Made by a program: the position numbers and the translations under genes
Assembly (NCBI GenBank): GCA_964017195.1
Contig: OZ024896.1
Location: 29,164,430 to 29,228,429 of the forward strand
Reading direction: 5' to 3'
Source: Siderastrea radians
Lineage: Eukaryota; Cnidaria; Anthozoa; Scleractinia; Rhizangiidae
Length of the DNA stretch: 64,000 nucleotides
Shown: positions 1 through 12,232 of the stretch, one piece after another
Position numbering within the stretch: the first letter of the stretch is position 1
Layout: every line of letters starts with the position of its first letter
The notes under the pieces: model-generated
What the model was told of the DNA's origin: nothing
Database searches by the model: none
What the model saw: only the letters and a program-made list of their open reading frames with translations

Positions 1-1436
1 TCTTGTTTTGTAGATTTAAAACGTAAGTCTGTTTGTTAATAATTAATCCATTACGTACCAGTCTTTCACTTTGCTGCATTTAAATTTATTTGTAATTTAG
101 CCCAACGGTCACTTCTGAAGATGTATTTTGAAGCATACGAAACGTTAAGTTCATAAAATCGATGATTTTTACAACATGCGCTGTTTTGTCATGTTCGTCA
201 CTGCTGTTTGCTTTTTATTCCTGGGGAATTTCCCTTTTGACGGTGAGAAAATCCAAAACAAACGTGCAGACACTGAAATGACATGAAGCTGACACCGATT
301 TAACGTTGTTCCAAGTGGAGGTAAATTTGGTCTCAGATGCCGATACAACTTTTTTCGCGTGTGCGTGACGCCATTTTTGTCACGACAAGTGTCGTGTTTC
401 TTCCCTCCTAGCCAAAAGCGTGCAAGTAAGTATTATCCGTGATTGGCAGGTCTATGCGGGATGGATAGCAAAATAGCCGATGATTGCGCTGTTTATTTAT
501 AGTCACTTTTTCCGTTTTTCTGCTATATAACACGTGTCCCCGATCTCACGTCCCCACGTCCCCGTTTTCACGTCCCCGCGTCTCCAAAGAAATATGCTGT
601 GAGCCGCAGGCGAGTAGCGTGACTGATATTCTTACCGCTAAACTAAAGAGAATGAAAGTAGAAGGGTAGTGCCTCGTTTATTTTAAGTCTTTTTATTGTT
701 CTTTAGGCATTCCTGGCATTGTTTGGTTTCTTTTTTGAGGATTCATTTTTGCGTTTTTTAGGCAATTGCGTTCAATTTGAATGATAACAGTTTCGTTTTT
801 ATGTTGATTACCTTCAGACAATCCTTTTCTGTAAAGCATTTAGGAGCTAAATACTTTTAGAGTGCGGATAGAAATTTCTAAGTTCACTCTTTTGTTTCTG
901 AACAACAGGGAGCAACAACAACAACAACAACAGGATCTTATATTACATGTACAAGCGGTCGATATTTAAGTGAAATTTTGTCTAATTTTCATAGTGGAAT
1001 AAATTTACGGGAAGAATGATTGGCAACTTTTTTTTGCGTGAAGTTATTTTTGCGGATCGCGAAGAAACTCACAAAATTCGCAAAAATTAAAACCCGCAAA
1101 AAATTGGCGCTGACAAAGCAGCCTGAAGGCTCTGAGCACCTTACACCACTTAACTACCTTCCATCAAACCCTTCCACGTAACACCTTAAAAGCTTTAAAT
1201 GAAAGGCACCGCTCCCAGCCAAGCTTTTTCTCCTGAAAGCGTGGCGGTACAAGACGCCGCAAAAATGCTGCCTCGTCGCCAAGCGTCCCTCCTTATTATA
1301 TGATGGTGGGCGTGGTGTTGTGGGATGGGTGCACTGCATCCTTCTCACGACGCCCCCGCTCCGTCAGTTAAAACCTTTTGAAAAATAGCAATAAATGTTA
1401 CAAGTTAATTAGGGTAGAAAGACTTCCTTGACACCG
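1..1436. other. intergenic region, no gene recognised
   Basis: No coding exon could be supported here; the 61-residue reading frame at 484-669 has no recognisable domain. A short (AAC)n run lies near 908-932. Around 113-150 there is a GAAGATG...CGAAACGTT-like stretch of the kind often found at the 3' end of retroelements, but this is only a resemblance. The stretch from 1090 to 1370 contains no supported gene and probably includes the 3' UTR of the minus-strand GT31 gene that ends at 1437. Confidence 0.4.
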
Positions 1437-3492
1437 TCATTTCGAGTTCTGGGCACCACTCCAAGATTTTAAACCTGTCGTCCAGCGGGGCCTATCCAAG
1501 CAAAGTTTAGGCTTGTGTTTGAAAACGCCTTGAAACTTGTCCACATCAAAAATCTTTGGAAGAAGGCAAGTATCTTTCAGTAATGTCACAGGAGGTATAT
1601 CTTTTGGGCCATCACTGCTGTTCTTCCATAAATGCGGCATTAAATTAGGGTAGCTGCCGTGTATTCCAAGAAGCCTATCACAAACATCAGTCATCGAAAA
1701 GAACTTCTTAACCTTTCCCGCGGGTGGCCAGTAATGAAGTCTATAATCGTCAAAGTCTGTAAGGTTCAGCCCCGTCGCATTTATCCACAAAGTAAACGAT
1801 TGGTCTCCAAAAGGATGGCAGAACATTGAATTGAGATCCTGAGCAAGGAATTGCTCGATGACATCTTCAGAAAACAGCGCCCAAGATTCATCCATGTAAA
1901 CTAGATCCTCATATTGGCAATGGTACCGTCCCCAGCTCAGATTCTTTTTTGGCCTGGCAGGTAATTCGCTCACTAATCTTTCCATACACACAAAATAATC
2001 ATCGTCAAGTCTTAGCAGATACTGGAAATTGAACTTGGCTTTTGCCCACATTATCTGGTAGAGAAATCGCTCGCCGAATATCATGGCCGAATTTTCTGTA
2101 GGTGAGAACTTTATATCGTTGAATGTGTTGCGCTCCTCTAAGAGATCTTTCTTTTGTTGTTCCTGGAGCAGACGGCCGTCTGTGAAGAAGACATATTCAA
2201 CCTGCAATAAGAAAAGCAATCCTAGATTATACAGTTAGAGTCTTTATCAGAGTTTTTGCATCTCACATTTTGGTATCGTTCTTTGGCAAATGATGTGGTG
2301 GGAGTCATCTCTGGATCAAAGAATCTTGAATATTACTGCCACAGCATTCAATTCACCTCCCCCGAGTTTTTGCCGAATCTATAAGAGAACTTGAAGTTGA
2401 AATTATGAATACATGAAATTCATATATTTGAACTGCGGAATAAAGAAATAAATGTAAAGAAGATCCTCGCAGTTATTAACGCAACTTATGCAGTTGCGAA
2501 AAGAAAGCCTGAAAAAATCAGGCTTGCCGGGATTCGAACCCTGACCTCTGCGATACCGGTGCAGCGCTGCACCAGTATCGCAGAGGTCAGGGTTCGAATC
2601 CCGGCAAGCCTGATTTTTTCAGGCTTTCTTTTCGCAACTGCATAAGTTTCGTTAATAACTGCGAGGATCTTCTTTACATTTATTAGAACTTGAAGTATTG
2701 ACATTTTTCGTCCTTAAAAGTTCAAAATTGAACAAATTAACCAATTCAGATGTAACAGTCGCATATACCATTATCTTGATTGTTTCTAACAGAAACATTT
2801 CAATATAGATATTTTTAAAAAACACATGTTTAATAATCGGAAATGCACGCCAGAGAAATCCGCTAACGTTCAGCTTAAAATGTACCGCTAAGTACAAAAC
2901 TTAAGAAAAATACTATTTGCTTGCATTTTTTCCACCAAGCTTCTCTGATGGCATTTCTTCTGTCCTGTCTTTCAGGTGCGCTTGAAACAATTACCAACAG
3001 AAGAACTTGGGGCTTATCGCCTATTACTCTCAAATCTGTTAAAGGAGATTCAATGCTTGCCCAGATAAAAGCCTCTTCTTTCTCTTTGCCCATTTTACCG
3101 GCCGCTGCAAACATTTCTCTCAGGGGAAGAAGTTTGTCTTGATTAGGTTGTGTTACCATTGATTCAGTCGGCTTGACAATGTTCTCAGCTTGCAGTTGAC
3201 CCTCCTCAAGAAATTTCGTGTCTCTAAAGTCCACCGTTGAAAAGCGATTGCTGTTGGAATTCCCCTCGTTTTCGGGTGTTTCACTTGCAGTCACATTTTC
3301 AACTACCCGTAGTTCCGTATGTTTCAAGGTGGGTGATTTTTCTTGTGGAGTCTTTATGCAAGTTGTGTCTCCGCTGTATAAGCTTCCTCGGCTAACATAA
3401 ATTATGGCAAATATCCAAAAAATAGCAACGGCAAAGAAAAGACAACGAAACCTTTTTGTTAGATTCCACGGCTTTCTCTTCGTTGACGACAT
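1437..3492 (-). CDS. GT31 beta-1,3-galactosyltransferase-like, two exons
   Basis: Predicted type II Golgi membrane enzyme of glycosyltransferase family 31, which transfers galactose or GlcNAc from a UDP-sugar to glycans. Exon 1 is 3492-2914 (193 codons) and exon 2 is 2201-1437 (254 codons plus TGA); the joint is in phase 0, with donor ATA|GTATTT and acceptor TTATTGCAG|GTT. Product 447 aa. A short basic cytoplasmic tail is followed by a hydrophobic anchor (about residues 15-35, RCLFFAVAIFWIFAIIYV) and a polar stem to about 155. The catalytic domain opens with a LLLVIVSSAPERQDRRNAIR block typical of the family and carries the metal-binding DxD motif as LRLDDDYF (Asp about 259-261). The intron contains a SINE palindrome. 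The exact acceptor specificity cannot be read from sequence. The donor is weak, so the exon 1 end could move by a few codons. Confidence 0.85.
2447..2684. repeat. 238-bp near-perfect palindrome made of two head-to-head tRNA-SINE copies
   Basis: The two arms of 119 bp mirror each other around 2565/2566 (GCAGCGCTGC) with two mismatches seen by eye. Each arm carries a tRNA-like B box (GGTTCGAATCCC) and the flanking AAATGTAAAGAAGATCCTCG module. That module recurs at about 41262-41295 without a palindrome, which shows it is a dispersed repeat. The structure lies inside the intron of the GT31 gene (2202-2913). It would form a long hairpin in the pre-mRNA. Confidence 0.85.
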
Positions 3493-3589
3493 TTGCTGAA
3501 AAGTCTCAAATGAAATAATTTAGGTGGAACGTTCTTTTCGCGAGAATGACGGATTTTCGCCGGGGCCAGTTTCACTCTCCTCTCACTGC

Positions 3590-4068
3590 AGCTATAAATA
3601 GCTTATTTTTCTAGTTGCCAAGAGGAATATTCAGTTCATATTGAGTTGCATTTTTAAATTTATCTTTAGGGCGAAAACATCAAATAATGTATGAGCTACA
3701 ACACTCTCAAAACTAAAGATGTTATTTACCTCTCTTGAATACACGAATTGCAAAAAAACTGTAAATTAAAGGAAAGCGTTCCTTGATAATGTAGAATACA
3801 GGCAAGAATTTGTTATTAAATCCAGCTATTCAGCTGTGAATAGCTTATTTTTATAGTTACCAAGAGGAATATTCCATTCATATTGAAATGCATTTTTTAT
3901 TATCTCTAGGGCGAAAACGAGTAAATAATGTATGAGCTACAACACTTTAAAAATAAAGATGTTATTTGCCTCTCTTGAATACACGAATTGCAAAAAAACT
4001 AAATCAAAGGAAAGCGTTCCTTGATAATGTAGAATACAGGCAAGAATTTGTTATTAAATTCAACTTAA
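3590..4068. repeat. two-copy tandem repeat, period about 242 bp
   Basis: The segment starting near 3590 (AATAGCTTATTTT, CCAAGAGGAATATTC, GGGCGAAAAC, ATGTATGAGCTACAACACT, GGAAAGCGTTCCTTGATAAT) is repeated from about 3832. CCAAGAGG occurs at 3618 and 3860, giving the period. The array starts about 100 bp upstream of the GT31 start codon, so it may overlap the promoter region; no function is visible. Confidence 0.8.
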
Positions 4069-5265
4069 TCGATTGTTGTTAGGGGTACTATGGACAACGA
4101 ACAGCACTTGATGGCTTTAAAAATTAATTGACCTGAATGTATGATTGCGATTTAAGATTGTTTTCGCAAATAGCCTTTTGTTCAGTGTTATGTTTGTCTT
4201 GCTGTGTAAACATTGATTCCAAAAACTGGACCAATTTACATTTATATTGCTATGAAAGCACCATAGCTGTTTTTTTTTGCACCTGAGCTTAACTATGAGC
4301 TTCCCACTAAAAGAGAATGATAAACTGGCAACCCCATGGTACCGTCAATTTGGTATTTTGCTTTTTTGATCAGTTTACTTGTCCACAGTGATTAACTTCT
4401 TTTTTACCTTGCTCATGAAATTGCACTGGTAATGTGAAAAAAGCGAAGCTTCTTGATCGCCAATAAACATCTTTCAGAACATTGCACCAATAACTAACGT
4501 TTGTGAGCAAAACTGACGTGAACAATAAATGTTTTGCCTCCAGATTACGTACCATTTTCAGTAATGTTTAATTTTCAACTTTTAAAAGTATACTGTCATT
4601 AATATAAATTCGAAATTCTTCAAAGTTGACAACAGTTGTACGTTAACTGCATCTTTTTTTAAAACATTGAAATCGCTACAAATAATCGCTACTATCTAAG
4701 ACACAACGCCTGATGGCAATTTTCCCTCTCGACAAAACTGTCGCAACAGTAAAACAAGTAGCCTTGTCCACAAGTCGAGCTCAGATTTTTTTTCGGTAGC
4801 GCGAAAAACCTAAAAAACCGGAAATGAGAAGCGAAGAACTTTGGAGAAAGATTATAAAACAACCTACTAGCGCTACTTCCGGCCTCCGGGACCTTGAAAA
4901 TTACCCACGTGTGAAAGCCCAGCTACGAGGGTGAATGAAATCTTAATGTTTCGAGAAACCAAATTTTACACCCCTGAAGCATGACTGGAGGTTACATTCT
5001 GTAAGGGTATATTTTGGGAATATTTTAACATGCAATCACAAACGTATTTATTCGGACTTGAGCGAGATTTCCAAAGAAAGGACGTAGTTCCAAAACTGTC
5101 AAAGCAAAATCGTTGTTGATTAAACAAGTATTATTTTATTGATCGGTCACCCTAAATTGGAAATATGAAAGACGATTTTGCGGAGACAAAAACTTTGATT
5201 TTTTCAATAACAAACTTTTCGAGCCCAATAGATACTTAAATTAAGGTAACACTGTTTGCAAGTTT
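4069..5265. other. intergenic, nothing recognised
   Basis: AT-rich sequence without a supported exon. The 61-residue minus-strand frame at 4370-4555 has no family features. Confidence 0.4.
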
Positions 5266-5269
5266 CGAA

Positions 5270-6150
5270 AGTAATTTTTAGCGGAGCCAGCGCGCTAGCG
5301 CGTCAGCGAAGCTCCATTGCTAAGGAAATTTGGTAATCTATCAAGCCAAAGAATTTTGGTAGTGACGTAGTAGTCACGTGACCGTCCGTCCGTACATCCG
5401 TACGTCCGTCCGTCCGCACCACAGGGATACCAATACACTTCCTACACTGGATAGAGCCCTGTGCTGAATCCCGTGTGTTTTCGGCGCGAAATCGCATGTT
5501 GACCCGCGTTGTAGCAAAACAAGCAAAGACAACAAAAGTCAAAAACAAATTTGTTAGTGGAAAAAAAAAAGTTCAAAAGAGCACTCAGTTGTCTTTTTGG
5601 TGGAAGGGGAAAAGTTCAATCTAGGCGAAAGAAATTCGGGGATAAAGTTCAGGCAAAAAGTTCAAATTTGCCTCGTCGGTTCTGTTCAAACTCGGTCGGC
5701 ACACCGCTTGAGTTCGCAGCTTTTCGCAGCGGTTTCGACGCCAAATATAGCAGAGCTAGTGCTTTTTGGTTTTTTCTGTCCACAACCATGGTTTTTACGG
5801 CGTTTCGAACACATTTTGCCAGGAAAAACACCAGCATTTTCATGCTGATAGGCAGCTTGTTACGAAGAAAGAAATAAGTATTAAAATTAACTAGGAAAAC
5901 AATATCAAACGCCCATGGCCTAGTGGACTAGTTACCGGCATCTCACGCCGACGAGCTGGGTTCGACACTCAGCGGGAACAATAATTTTTTTCTTTTTTTT
6001 CTTTGTTTTTTTTTTTTTTTTTTTTTTTAATAAAACGACTTGGATGAGAGTATTTTCACAAATTAATAACTGCCAGCAAAAACAAAACAAAAAAACAAAA
6101 GCAAAAAACAGACAAAACAAAAAGGGGGGCTCCGCTTTTAGGCTTGGCTA
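5270..6150. mobile_element. composite repeat with inverted GCGGAGCC ends and an internal tRNA-like insert
   Basis: The left edge has TTTTTAGCGGAGCC (about 5276-5287) and the right edge has GGCTCCGCTTTTAGGC (about 6127-6142), an inverted pair. The interior contains a (GTCCGTCC)n-type stretch near 5382-5416. At about 5910-5980 there is a plus-strand tRNA-like unit with an A box (TGGCCTAGTGG) and a B box-like sequence (GGGTTCGACACTC), followed by a long T-rich tail (5983-6028). Short open frames in this block are low-complexity or repeat-derived. The element's class is uncertain; no transposase is visible. Confidence 0.6.
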
Positions 6151-9076
6151 AATCTATATATTATCCTTCGAATAATTCACCTAAAGATTTACCAGGGACC
6201 GCGTGGCCCATTTTAAAGTGAGGGGGAGGGGGGGGGGGCTAAGTCGATCGCTCAAGTGTGAGGGAGGGGGGAGGGGTGGAATGACAGCCTAACGCGAAAT
6301 TTCTGTCCTCTTTAGTGACTAACAATGCATCTAGGGTGGCCAAAAGTGTTAAAAGTTGTCAGTATAGACCGGTATAAGTAACGAATCAAAGCTATACTAA
6401 AGAGTATCAAAGACATCAAACTATTCGACCTACCAGTGATTAACAATGTCGGTACTTAGGACACGTTTTGGTGTCCTAATCCGGAATAGAAGACAATATA
6501 CTATTACAGTTTCCTTGGTTTGGAGATGGTGATTCCTTTCGCTCAGTAATGTACCCACGATAACAAAATGAACGGAATGCGGTCGGAACGTTTTGGTTTC
6601 ACTCAGAATAGAAAAAAAATTGCGTTCTTTTAAGGAGTCGGTATTCTGGATATTCCTGAACGCAGAATAGGGATAGCCAGGAAAGTCCTATAAAGTAATC
6701 TGCCTGAGCCTCTTCTTTCATCTCTTCACACATCTTAAGACGTATCCAACAAGGTGAAAACCTTGACGTGTTCGCATTTTAGATCTCAAACTCAAGAACG
6801 TTTTTCTTAAAACTTGTGCAAACGAGCTTGTCGTCATTTACAAAATAAGGCAAACTGAGAAAATTGATTTTTTTTCTATCCGTTGAAGACAACAGAACGG
6901 TTGTCGAAAGCTTATAGATTTAAAAAAATTTAACTAGAGAATATTTATTCTTATAAAGTATATAGTTCACAAAAAGTCTCTGTAGGTATGTTCTGATTGC
7001 AGAATGCCTTGTTTGTCATCGTTAGGAGCGAAAGAGATCTTTCGCCAGCTATCCTGGTTGCAAAGTTTATATGCATAGAGAGGCTTGAAGAAGTCAGTTT
7101 AATTTTCCCAAATATCTAAGCACGTTGTTGCCGATAATCCCGGCTATCTGGAAACAAACTACCGTTCGTAATGCCCGGGTCAGGCAAGAACGAGAGTCAA
7201 CAAAAGCCAAACTCTTTAAGAGCATAAGAGAGTCAATGAGAGTTCACGAATTAGAGGCCAAACGACAGCGAGAGTTTCAACTTCCGTCGATTGTAATTAA
7301 AATCTGATCAGGTTCAAACTCTTCAAGATAGACCCCCAGAGCGCACGTGAGTTTCAACAAATCCGAAGCCAAATGATAGCAAGGCAATTTGAACTCTTGA
7401 AGAGTATTCCGTTTTTATTTGGTCCATACATGAAAATTAAATCTGAAACCAGGGTACTGGTTAACCTGACTAATGACTAATGAATTTTCCAACTTTATCA
7501 TTATTATTTTTTTTAATGGCACCAAAAAGTGGGGGGCTAAAGCCCCCTCAGCCCACCCCTCGCGCGGTCCCTGTTTACAAATCACGGCTAAATGCTACAA
7601 AAGAGGTTTGACGGGTGATCAAACATCTTTTGCGAAGCGCGTTACGCAAAATAAACATTTGGGTTAACGTTACTTCTTTAAGATCTCGTATTTTACTTAC
7701 ATTATCGTATCCATTTATCTAAAAAGCAAAGAAGACACACACACACAAAAACAAAAACATATATTTATCCGCATTTGTTGAGAGCAAGGTCTGTAAAGAG
7801 TAACAATTGAAGGCACTCGGGTTTTAGAAATATTTGGTGCATGTGCGGCAAACTCATAAATTGGTTGTAAGAAATTTAATGAGGGCCAAGAATTGAAAGC
7901 CAAAATAAATAAATAAATTGGTTTTTGCAGTGGCATCTCAACAGTGGCTATTCGTCCACTGATTCCAGATCGAAGTGTAATCGCGACGACGAACTCGCGA
8001 TGTAATTGGTCGTCTGTCAGTTAGGCCGTATTGTCATTGGCTGCGAAGACTGTAAGACGTGATTGGTGCGTTTCGATCCGTCTTTTGTTAGTGAAATGTC
8101 CGTTGGTCTATTGTTAGTAAAATTAGTCGGTTTGTTTGTTTGTCTGTCTTGTTGTTGCCGTCTCGTTATTGGTCGTTTGATGGTTTTTACTCAAGTAACA
8201 AGTGAACCAAAAGGACCTCATATAAGATTTTGCTTGGGCCGCCTCAAGCAGCTGATTTCATCTCATTTCCACATAACAGAGTAATTTGTTTCACTGTGAA
8301 ACTTGTGAAATGCAGGTACGAGATGGAAACCGGACCTAGCTAGGTTACCTTCACAGCGCATGAGCAAGAATCGCTTGAACTCGAAGAAGGGCATTGGGGG
8401 TGGTTTTTTTCTCTTAAATAAGACCATTGCCTAAACTGACTAGTTCTGATGTTAAGTTACTGATTGAAAAAAACTACGTTTTGTTTTTCACCTTTGATAA
8501 TAAAACATGTTACAGAAACAAGCGGGAATGACTCGAAGACTACCTCCTTTTTTCTACTTGGTAATGCAAATGATACATTAACGCGGGAAAATAAAACAGC
8601 AGTCTTTAAACCAACAAAAACCTAGAAGAATAATGATAATAAGTGAAAGAAAGATTACCCCCAACGACGATAATTGGTAAAAAATACTGCTCGATCGGAT
8701 CGGTCCGTGAAAGCTATTCTTCAACTAACGCACTATACAGAAACACAAAAAATTATGGGCTTTCATTTTTTTCTTTCATTAGAAGAAATACAAAGGTCTC
8801 TTTCTTTGTTTCAATTCCTGGAGACAAGACGACAACCATAATGACCTACTTTTTTAAATTACAGTGATGGAAAATACAACCTGTTATTTCAGTTTTAAGG
8901 CATACAGGGTTTCAGATAGATCTGTCGCATTTTTACATGTGACAAGATGATGGTAAGAATGCATAATTAAATGCAAGAACACTTCACGTTTTTGAATTTA
9001 ACAAAAGCTTTTCAAATGTTTGATTTTAGACACGGCTGTGAAATTCGGCGTAAGATAAAGCTGAACTAATTCCTTT
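6151..9076. other. intergenic, nothing recognised
   Basis: No exon was supported. G-rich stretches lie near 6220-6275 and (AC/AAAAC) low complexity near 7737-7760. The small frames in this interval (for example 7125-7307, 8063-8284, 8643-8867) show no domain, signal peptide or splice context. The last few hundred bases probably hold the promoter and 5' UTR of the WSC gene starting at 9077. Confidence 0.4.
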
Positions 9077-10399
9077 ATGATGGCTTCATTGAAGTTTTCT
9101 GCGATATTATTTCCATCTTTTTTGTTGTTCTTGAGCTACGTGAATATTACTCTTGGAAAAAGATTGAAAGGTTTGTATCAATTTTTTTCTTTGGTAGAAA
9201 GTACAGTATAAATTCTACGTTGTTTTCAAAGCATTAGGTCGAGATGATGTTTTTTTTTTTGATGGTCCAGATTGCAATTTTTCGGTCTAGCGCTAAAATC
9301 CGTTGTATTTTGAAATTAGAAGCCAAGAAAATTTGTGAGTATTTTTGAATTGTATTGTTTGTATATGTGAGGAAAAATATACTGTGAACCAAGGTTTGAA
9401 ACTATAGCAGCTCACAAAAACCTCCTCCTCCCTCCAAAAAATGGCCTTATATGTTCTGACGTACAGTTGACTCACGGTAACTCGAATCTTCGGTAACTCT
9501 ACTGAGTTCGCGCTAACTCGAACCGAAGTTGAATTCGCTTCATACAGTTGCTGTAATTTTACCCTTGATAACTCGAACCTCCTGCAAACTGGGAGTGGAT
9601 TTTTTCCCTTCAGGTCATTTCCTTTAGACCCATTGCAACTTTACCCTCGATAACTCGACCCTCGTTTGTTAATGTATAATGAGACAAAACATAGTCCATA
9701 ATATTTTACTTATTTTGAATCAAATTTTGAAAAATTGACCAGCGTGTATTGTTCAAGTGTCTAACTACTCTTTGTGTCAATTTCGTTTAGTATCTTGGTG
9801 TTGTGTCACACAAAACGTGTCAGTTCTTCCCGTGAGAGTATACGTTAAGTGGTGTTTGCAGGAATCCCTTCCCCCGATAACTCTAACTCCCGATAATTAG
9901 AACCTCTTTTTTATTTCTCTTCAAGGTTCGAAGTATCGGGAGTGAACTGTATTTTTTTTTCATGTTTCTTGCTTTAGATCATGTACCGCACAATTACCTC
10001 CCTGAAAACTGGAGAACATTCCTGCTCTACGAAGGCTGTTTCGAGTTGAATGGAACTCCGGAGAAGGAAAGGAATGATACCCAGAACAACAACTACATCT
10101 GCAATGACTTCTGCGATGGGGAAGGAAAGAATTTTTCTGCCACTATTGGCGAAAGATGCCTGTGTTTTAGCCGTCTTCCCACAACACGTCTGGCCAAAGA
10201 TCAATGTGACACCACTTGCCCACAGCCACACCCTGGTGACGAGGAGGACGGTTCGTCTGGTTGTAAAGATTTTGGATGTTGTGGCTCTGTTTCCAGCAAT
10301 GCAGTGACAGTGATTCAGACGATAAAAGTGAGAGACCAAAACAACAAGAAAAAGGGTAAAGATAGGAGATCTCGTGTGACGCAGCACAGTGTAATATAG
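9077..10399 (+). CDS. secreted WSC-domain protein, two exons
   Basis: Small secreted protein of 171 aa. Exon 1 (9077-9170) encodes a signal peptide with a long hydrophobic core (FSAILFPSFLLFLSYVNITLG) and ends in phase 1 at AAAG|GTTTGT. Exon 2 (9978-10399) starts after TTGCTTTAG. The WSC pattern runs over about residues 50-150: YEGCF opening, CNDFC, ATIGERCLC, DQCDTTCP, then FGCCGSVSSNAV, the equivalent of the family's CGG...YxT ending. A basic tail (KKKGKDRR) follows. WSC domains are putative carbohydrate-binding modules of secreted or cell-surface proteins; no catalytic residues are seen. A second, homologous pair of exons lies at 12613-13869. Intron 1 contains an inverted-repeat transposon. 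A start one codon later (9080) is equally possible. Confidence 0.75.
9462..9951. mobile_element. short inverted-repeat DNA transposon in WSC intron 1
   Basis: The left end TACAGTTGACTC and the right end GAGTGAACTGTA are inverted copies of each other. Internally there are repeated CGATAACTCGAAC-like motifs in both orientations (about 9480-9660, 9875-9945). About 490 bp long and without a transposase frame, it is a non-autonomous element. Confidence 0.7.
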
Positions 10400-10420
10400 C
10401 ATATCGTAGGTAGCAGTTAA

Positions 10421-12052
10421 GAGCGACTTTCAGTAAACATCGAGCATTCGGCAGCAGAAGTCGAAAAATCGACTTCTTTCATATTTTGCACATAAATGGG
10501 TATTGGTAAAACTAGAAACCTGATGTGGTTCGTTTTCCCCAGAAGCGCTTAATTTTCGAAAAAAACGAGAAAATCGATTCTCGGGTTCGACAGGTCAAAA
10601 TCACAGGAAATTTATCTTGAAAATCAGTACTATAAACTTGCATTGAGCTGGTAAACTAAAGCGCAGAGAAAAAGATAGACACTTTTTACTAACAGAACAA
10701 GTCTTTTTCATTAACTAGACCGTTACAAAGCAGCAGTAGCGAAATTTAATGAGCACAAACAATTCCAAACTAAAAGGCAGTTTCTGATATTCACGTAGAA
10801 ACTGATTTGGAACCTAACTTCCGTGAAGTAATTTAACATGTGCCATAACCCCAAATGGTCTAAATCCTCGTTCAATAGACAGTAGAAACATTGAACTAAA
10901 CTATACCTTGAAACTGGCTTGGGGTATCTATGCTGCTGTCTGTGGGAAAACTTCGAACACAGCGAATCTTAACAAATGGGGCTTAATGTAGTTCAACTTA
11001 GCTGCATCCCGAAATACACCAAAATTTCCGTGTTATGCTACATAATCTCTCGTTTCTTCGTCGTTGCTTGATGCTTGATGATGGCTTCAAACTAAAATGC
11101 TCGGTTGATCTCAAAAAGGTAGAGGGAAAAGAAAAAAATGAACGATACTGGCGTTATCCTTGTGAATTCTCTGTGCAAACCGCGACAAAACGTGACATCC
11201 AATATGCTACACCTGAGACATCATCTATCCAAATTTGGTTTAAAAATTTAGTCACGGTGTTTGGTAGCACAATGCAAACAAATTACGAAGAAAATTTGCA
11301 CACGGAGGAACAGAAGTTTGGAAACGTGAAAATCGCTCATTTCGCGCTTTTTTCCTCCTCTTTTTGGAACACAAAAGAATGTTGACGCTGAAAATAAACA
11401 AGAATGAAGCAGAGCGAGCCCGTTTGGTTAAAGAAGAAAATTTTCCCGTGTTTTTGTGTACGGCAAATTCAACTTCATTAAGCCCTATTTGTTAAAACTT
11501 TGCTGAGTTCGAAGTGGTCCCAAACAAAGCAGAATGGATACCCCAAGCCAGTTTCCAGGTAGATTTATTTCAATGTTTGTGCTGTCTATTGAATGAGGAA
11601 TGAGACCATTTAGAATTATGGCACATGTTAAATTATTTCACAGAAGTTAGGTTCCAAATCAGTTTCTACGTGGTCATCAAAACCTGCCTTTAAGTTTGGA
11701 ATTGTTTGTGTTCAGTAGATTTCGCTACTGTTGTTTCACAACTGTCTAGTTAATGAAAAAGACTTGTTCTGTCGATAGAAAGTGCCTATCTTTCTCTCTG
11801 CGCTTTAGTTTACCAGCGTGATGCAAGTTTATAGTACTGATTTTCAAGATTAATTTCCTGTGATTTTGATCTCCCGAACCCGAGAATCGATTTTCTCGTT
11901 TTTTTCGAAAATTGGGCGCTTCTGTGGAAAACGAACCACATCAGGTTTCTAGGTTTACCAATACCTAATTATGTGCAAAATACCAAAGAAATCTATTTTT
12001 CAACTACTGCCGCGAAGTTGAGATTTTGCTTGGTTTTTACTGGAAGTCGCTC
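10421..12052. mobile_element. 1.63-kb fold-back transposon with about 580-bp inverted arms and TTAA target duplication
   Basis: TTAA at 10417-10420 and at 12053-12056 flanks the element, which begins GAGCGACT and ends AGTCGCTC. The left arm (10421 to about 11003) matches the reverse complement of the right arm (about 11477 to 12052) along its length, with scattered differences and small gaps. The unpaired centre (about 11004-11476) includes a 116-codon frame at 11035-11385 with no recognisable transposase motif. A TTAA duplication is the signature of piggyBac-type integration, so a non-autonomous piggyBac-mobilised element is inferred. It sits 18 bp after the WSC stop codon. Confidence 0.85.
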
Positions 12053-12078
12053 TTAATCCCCAGTAAAACAGGTTCACC

Positions 12079-12099
12079 ATTTCATCATCATCATCATCA

Positions 12100-12164
<65 letters not shown>

Positions 12165-12232
12165 CTCCTCGTCCTCCTCCTCCTCCTCATCATTATTATC
12201 ATCATCATCACCACCATCATCATCATCAATAT
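12079..12232. repeat. trinucleotide microsatellite (ATC/GTC/CTC)n
   Basis: Consecutive CAT, CGT, CCT and again CAT triplet runs directly follow the right end of the fold-back element. The runs create the His/Arg-rich frame at 12026-12319, which is not a gene. Confidence 0.95.

Noticed and set aside
5303..5548. 81-residue minus-strand frame
   Set aside because: It lies inside a dispersed repeat with a GTCCGTCC-type simple stretch, and no domain is visible.
11035..11385. 116-codon frame in the centre of the TTAA fold-back element
   Set aside because: No transposase motif or catalytic Asp pattern is visible; it is kept only as part of the mobile element.
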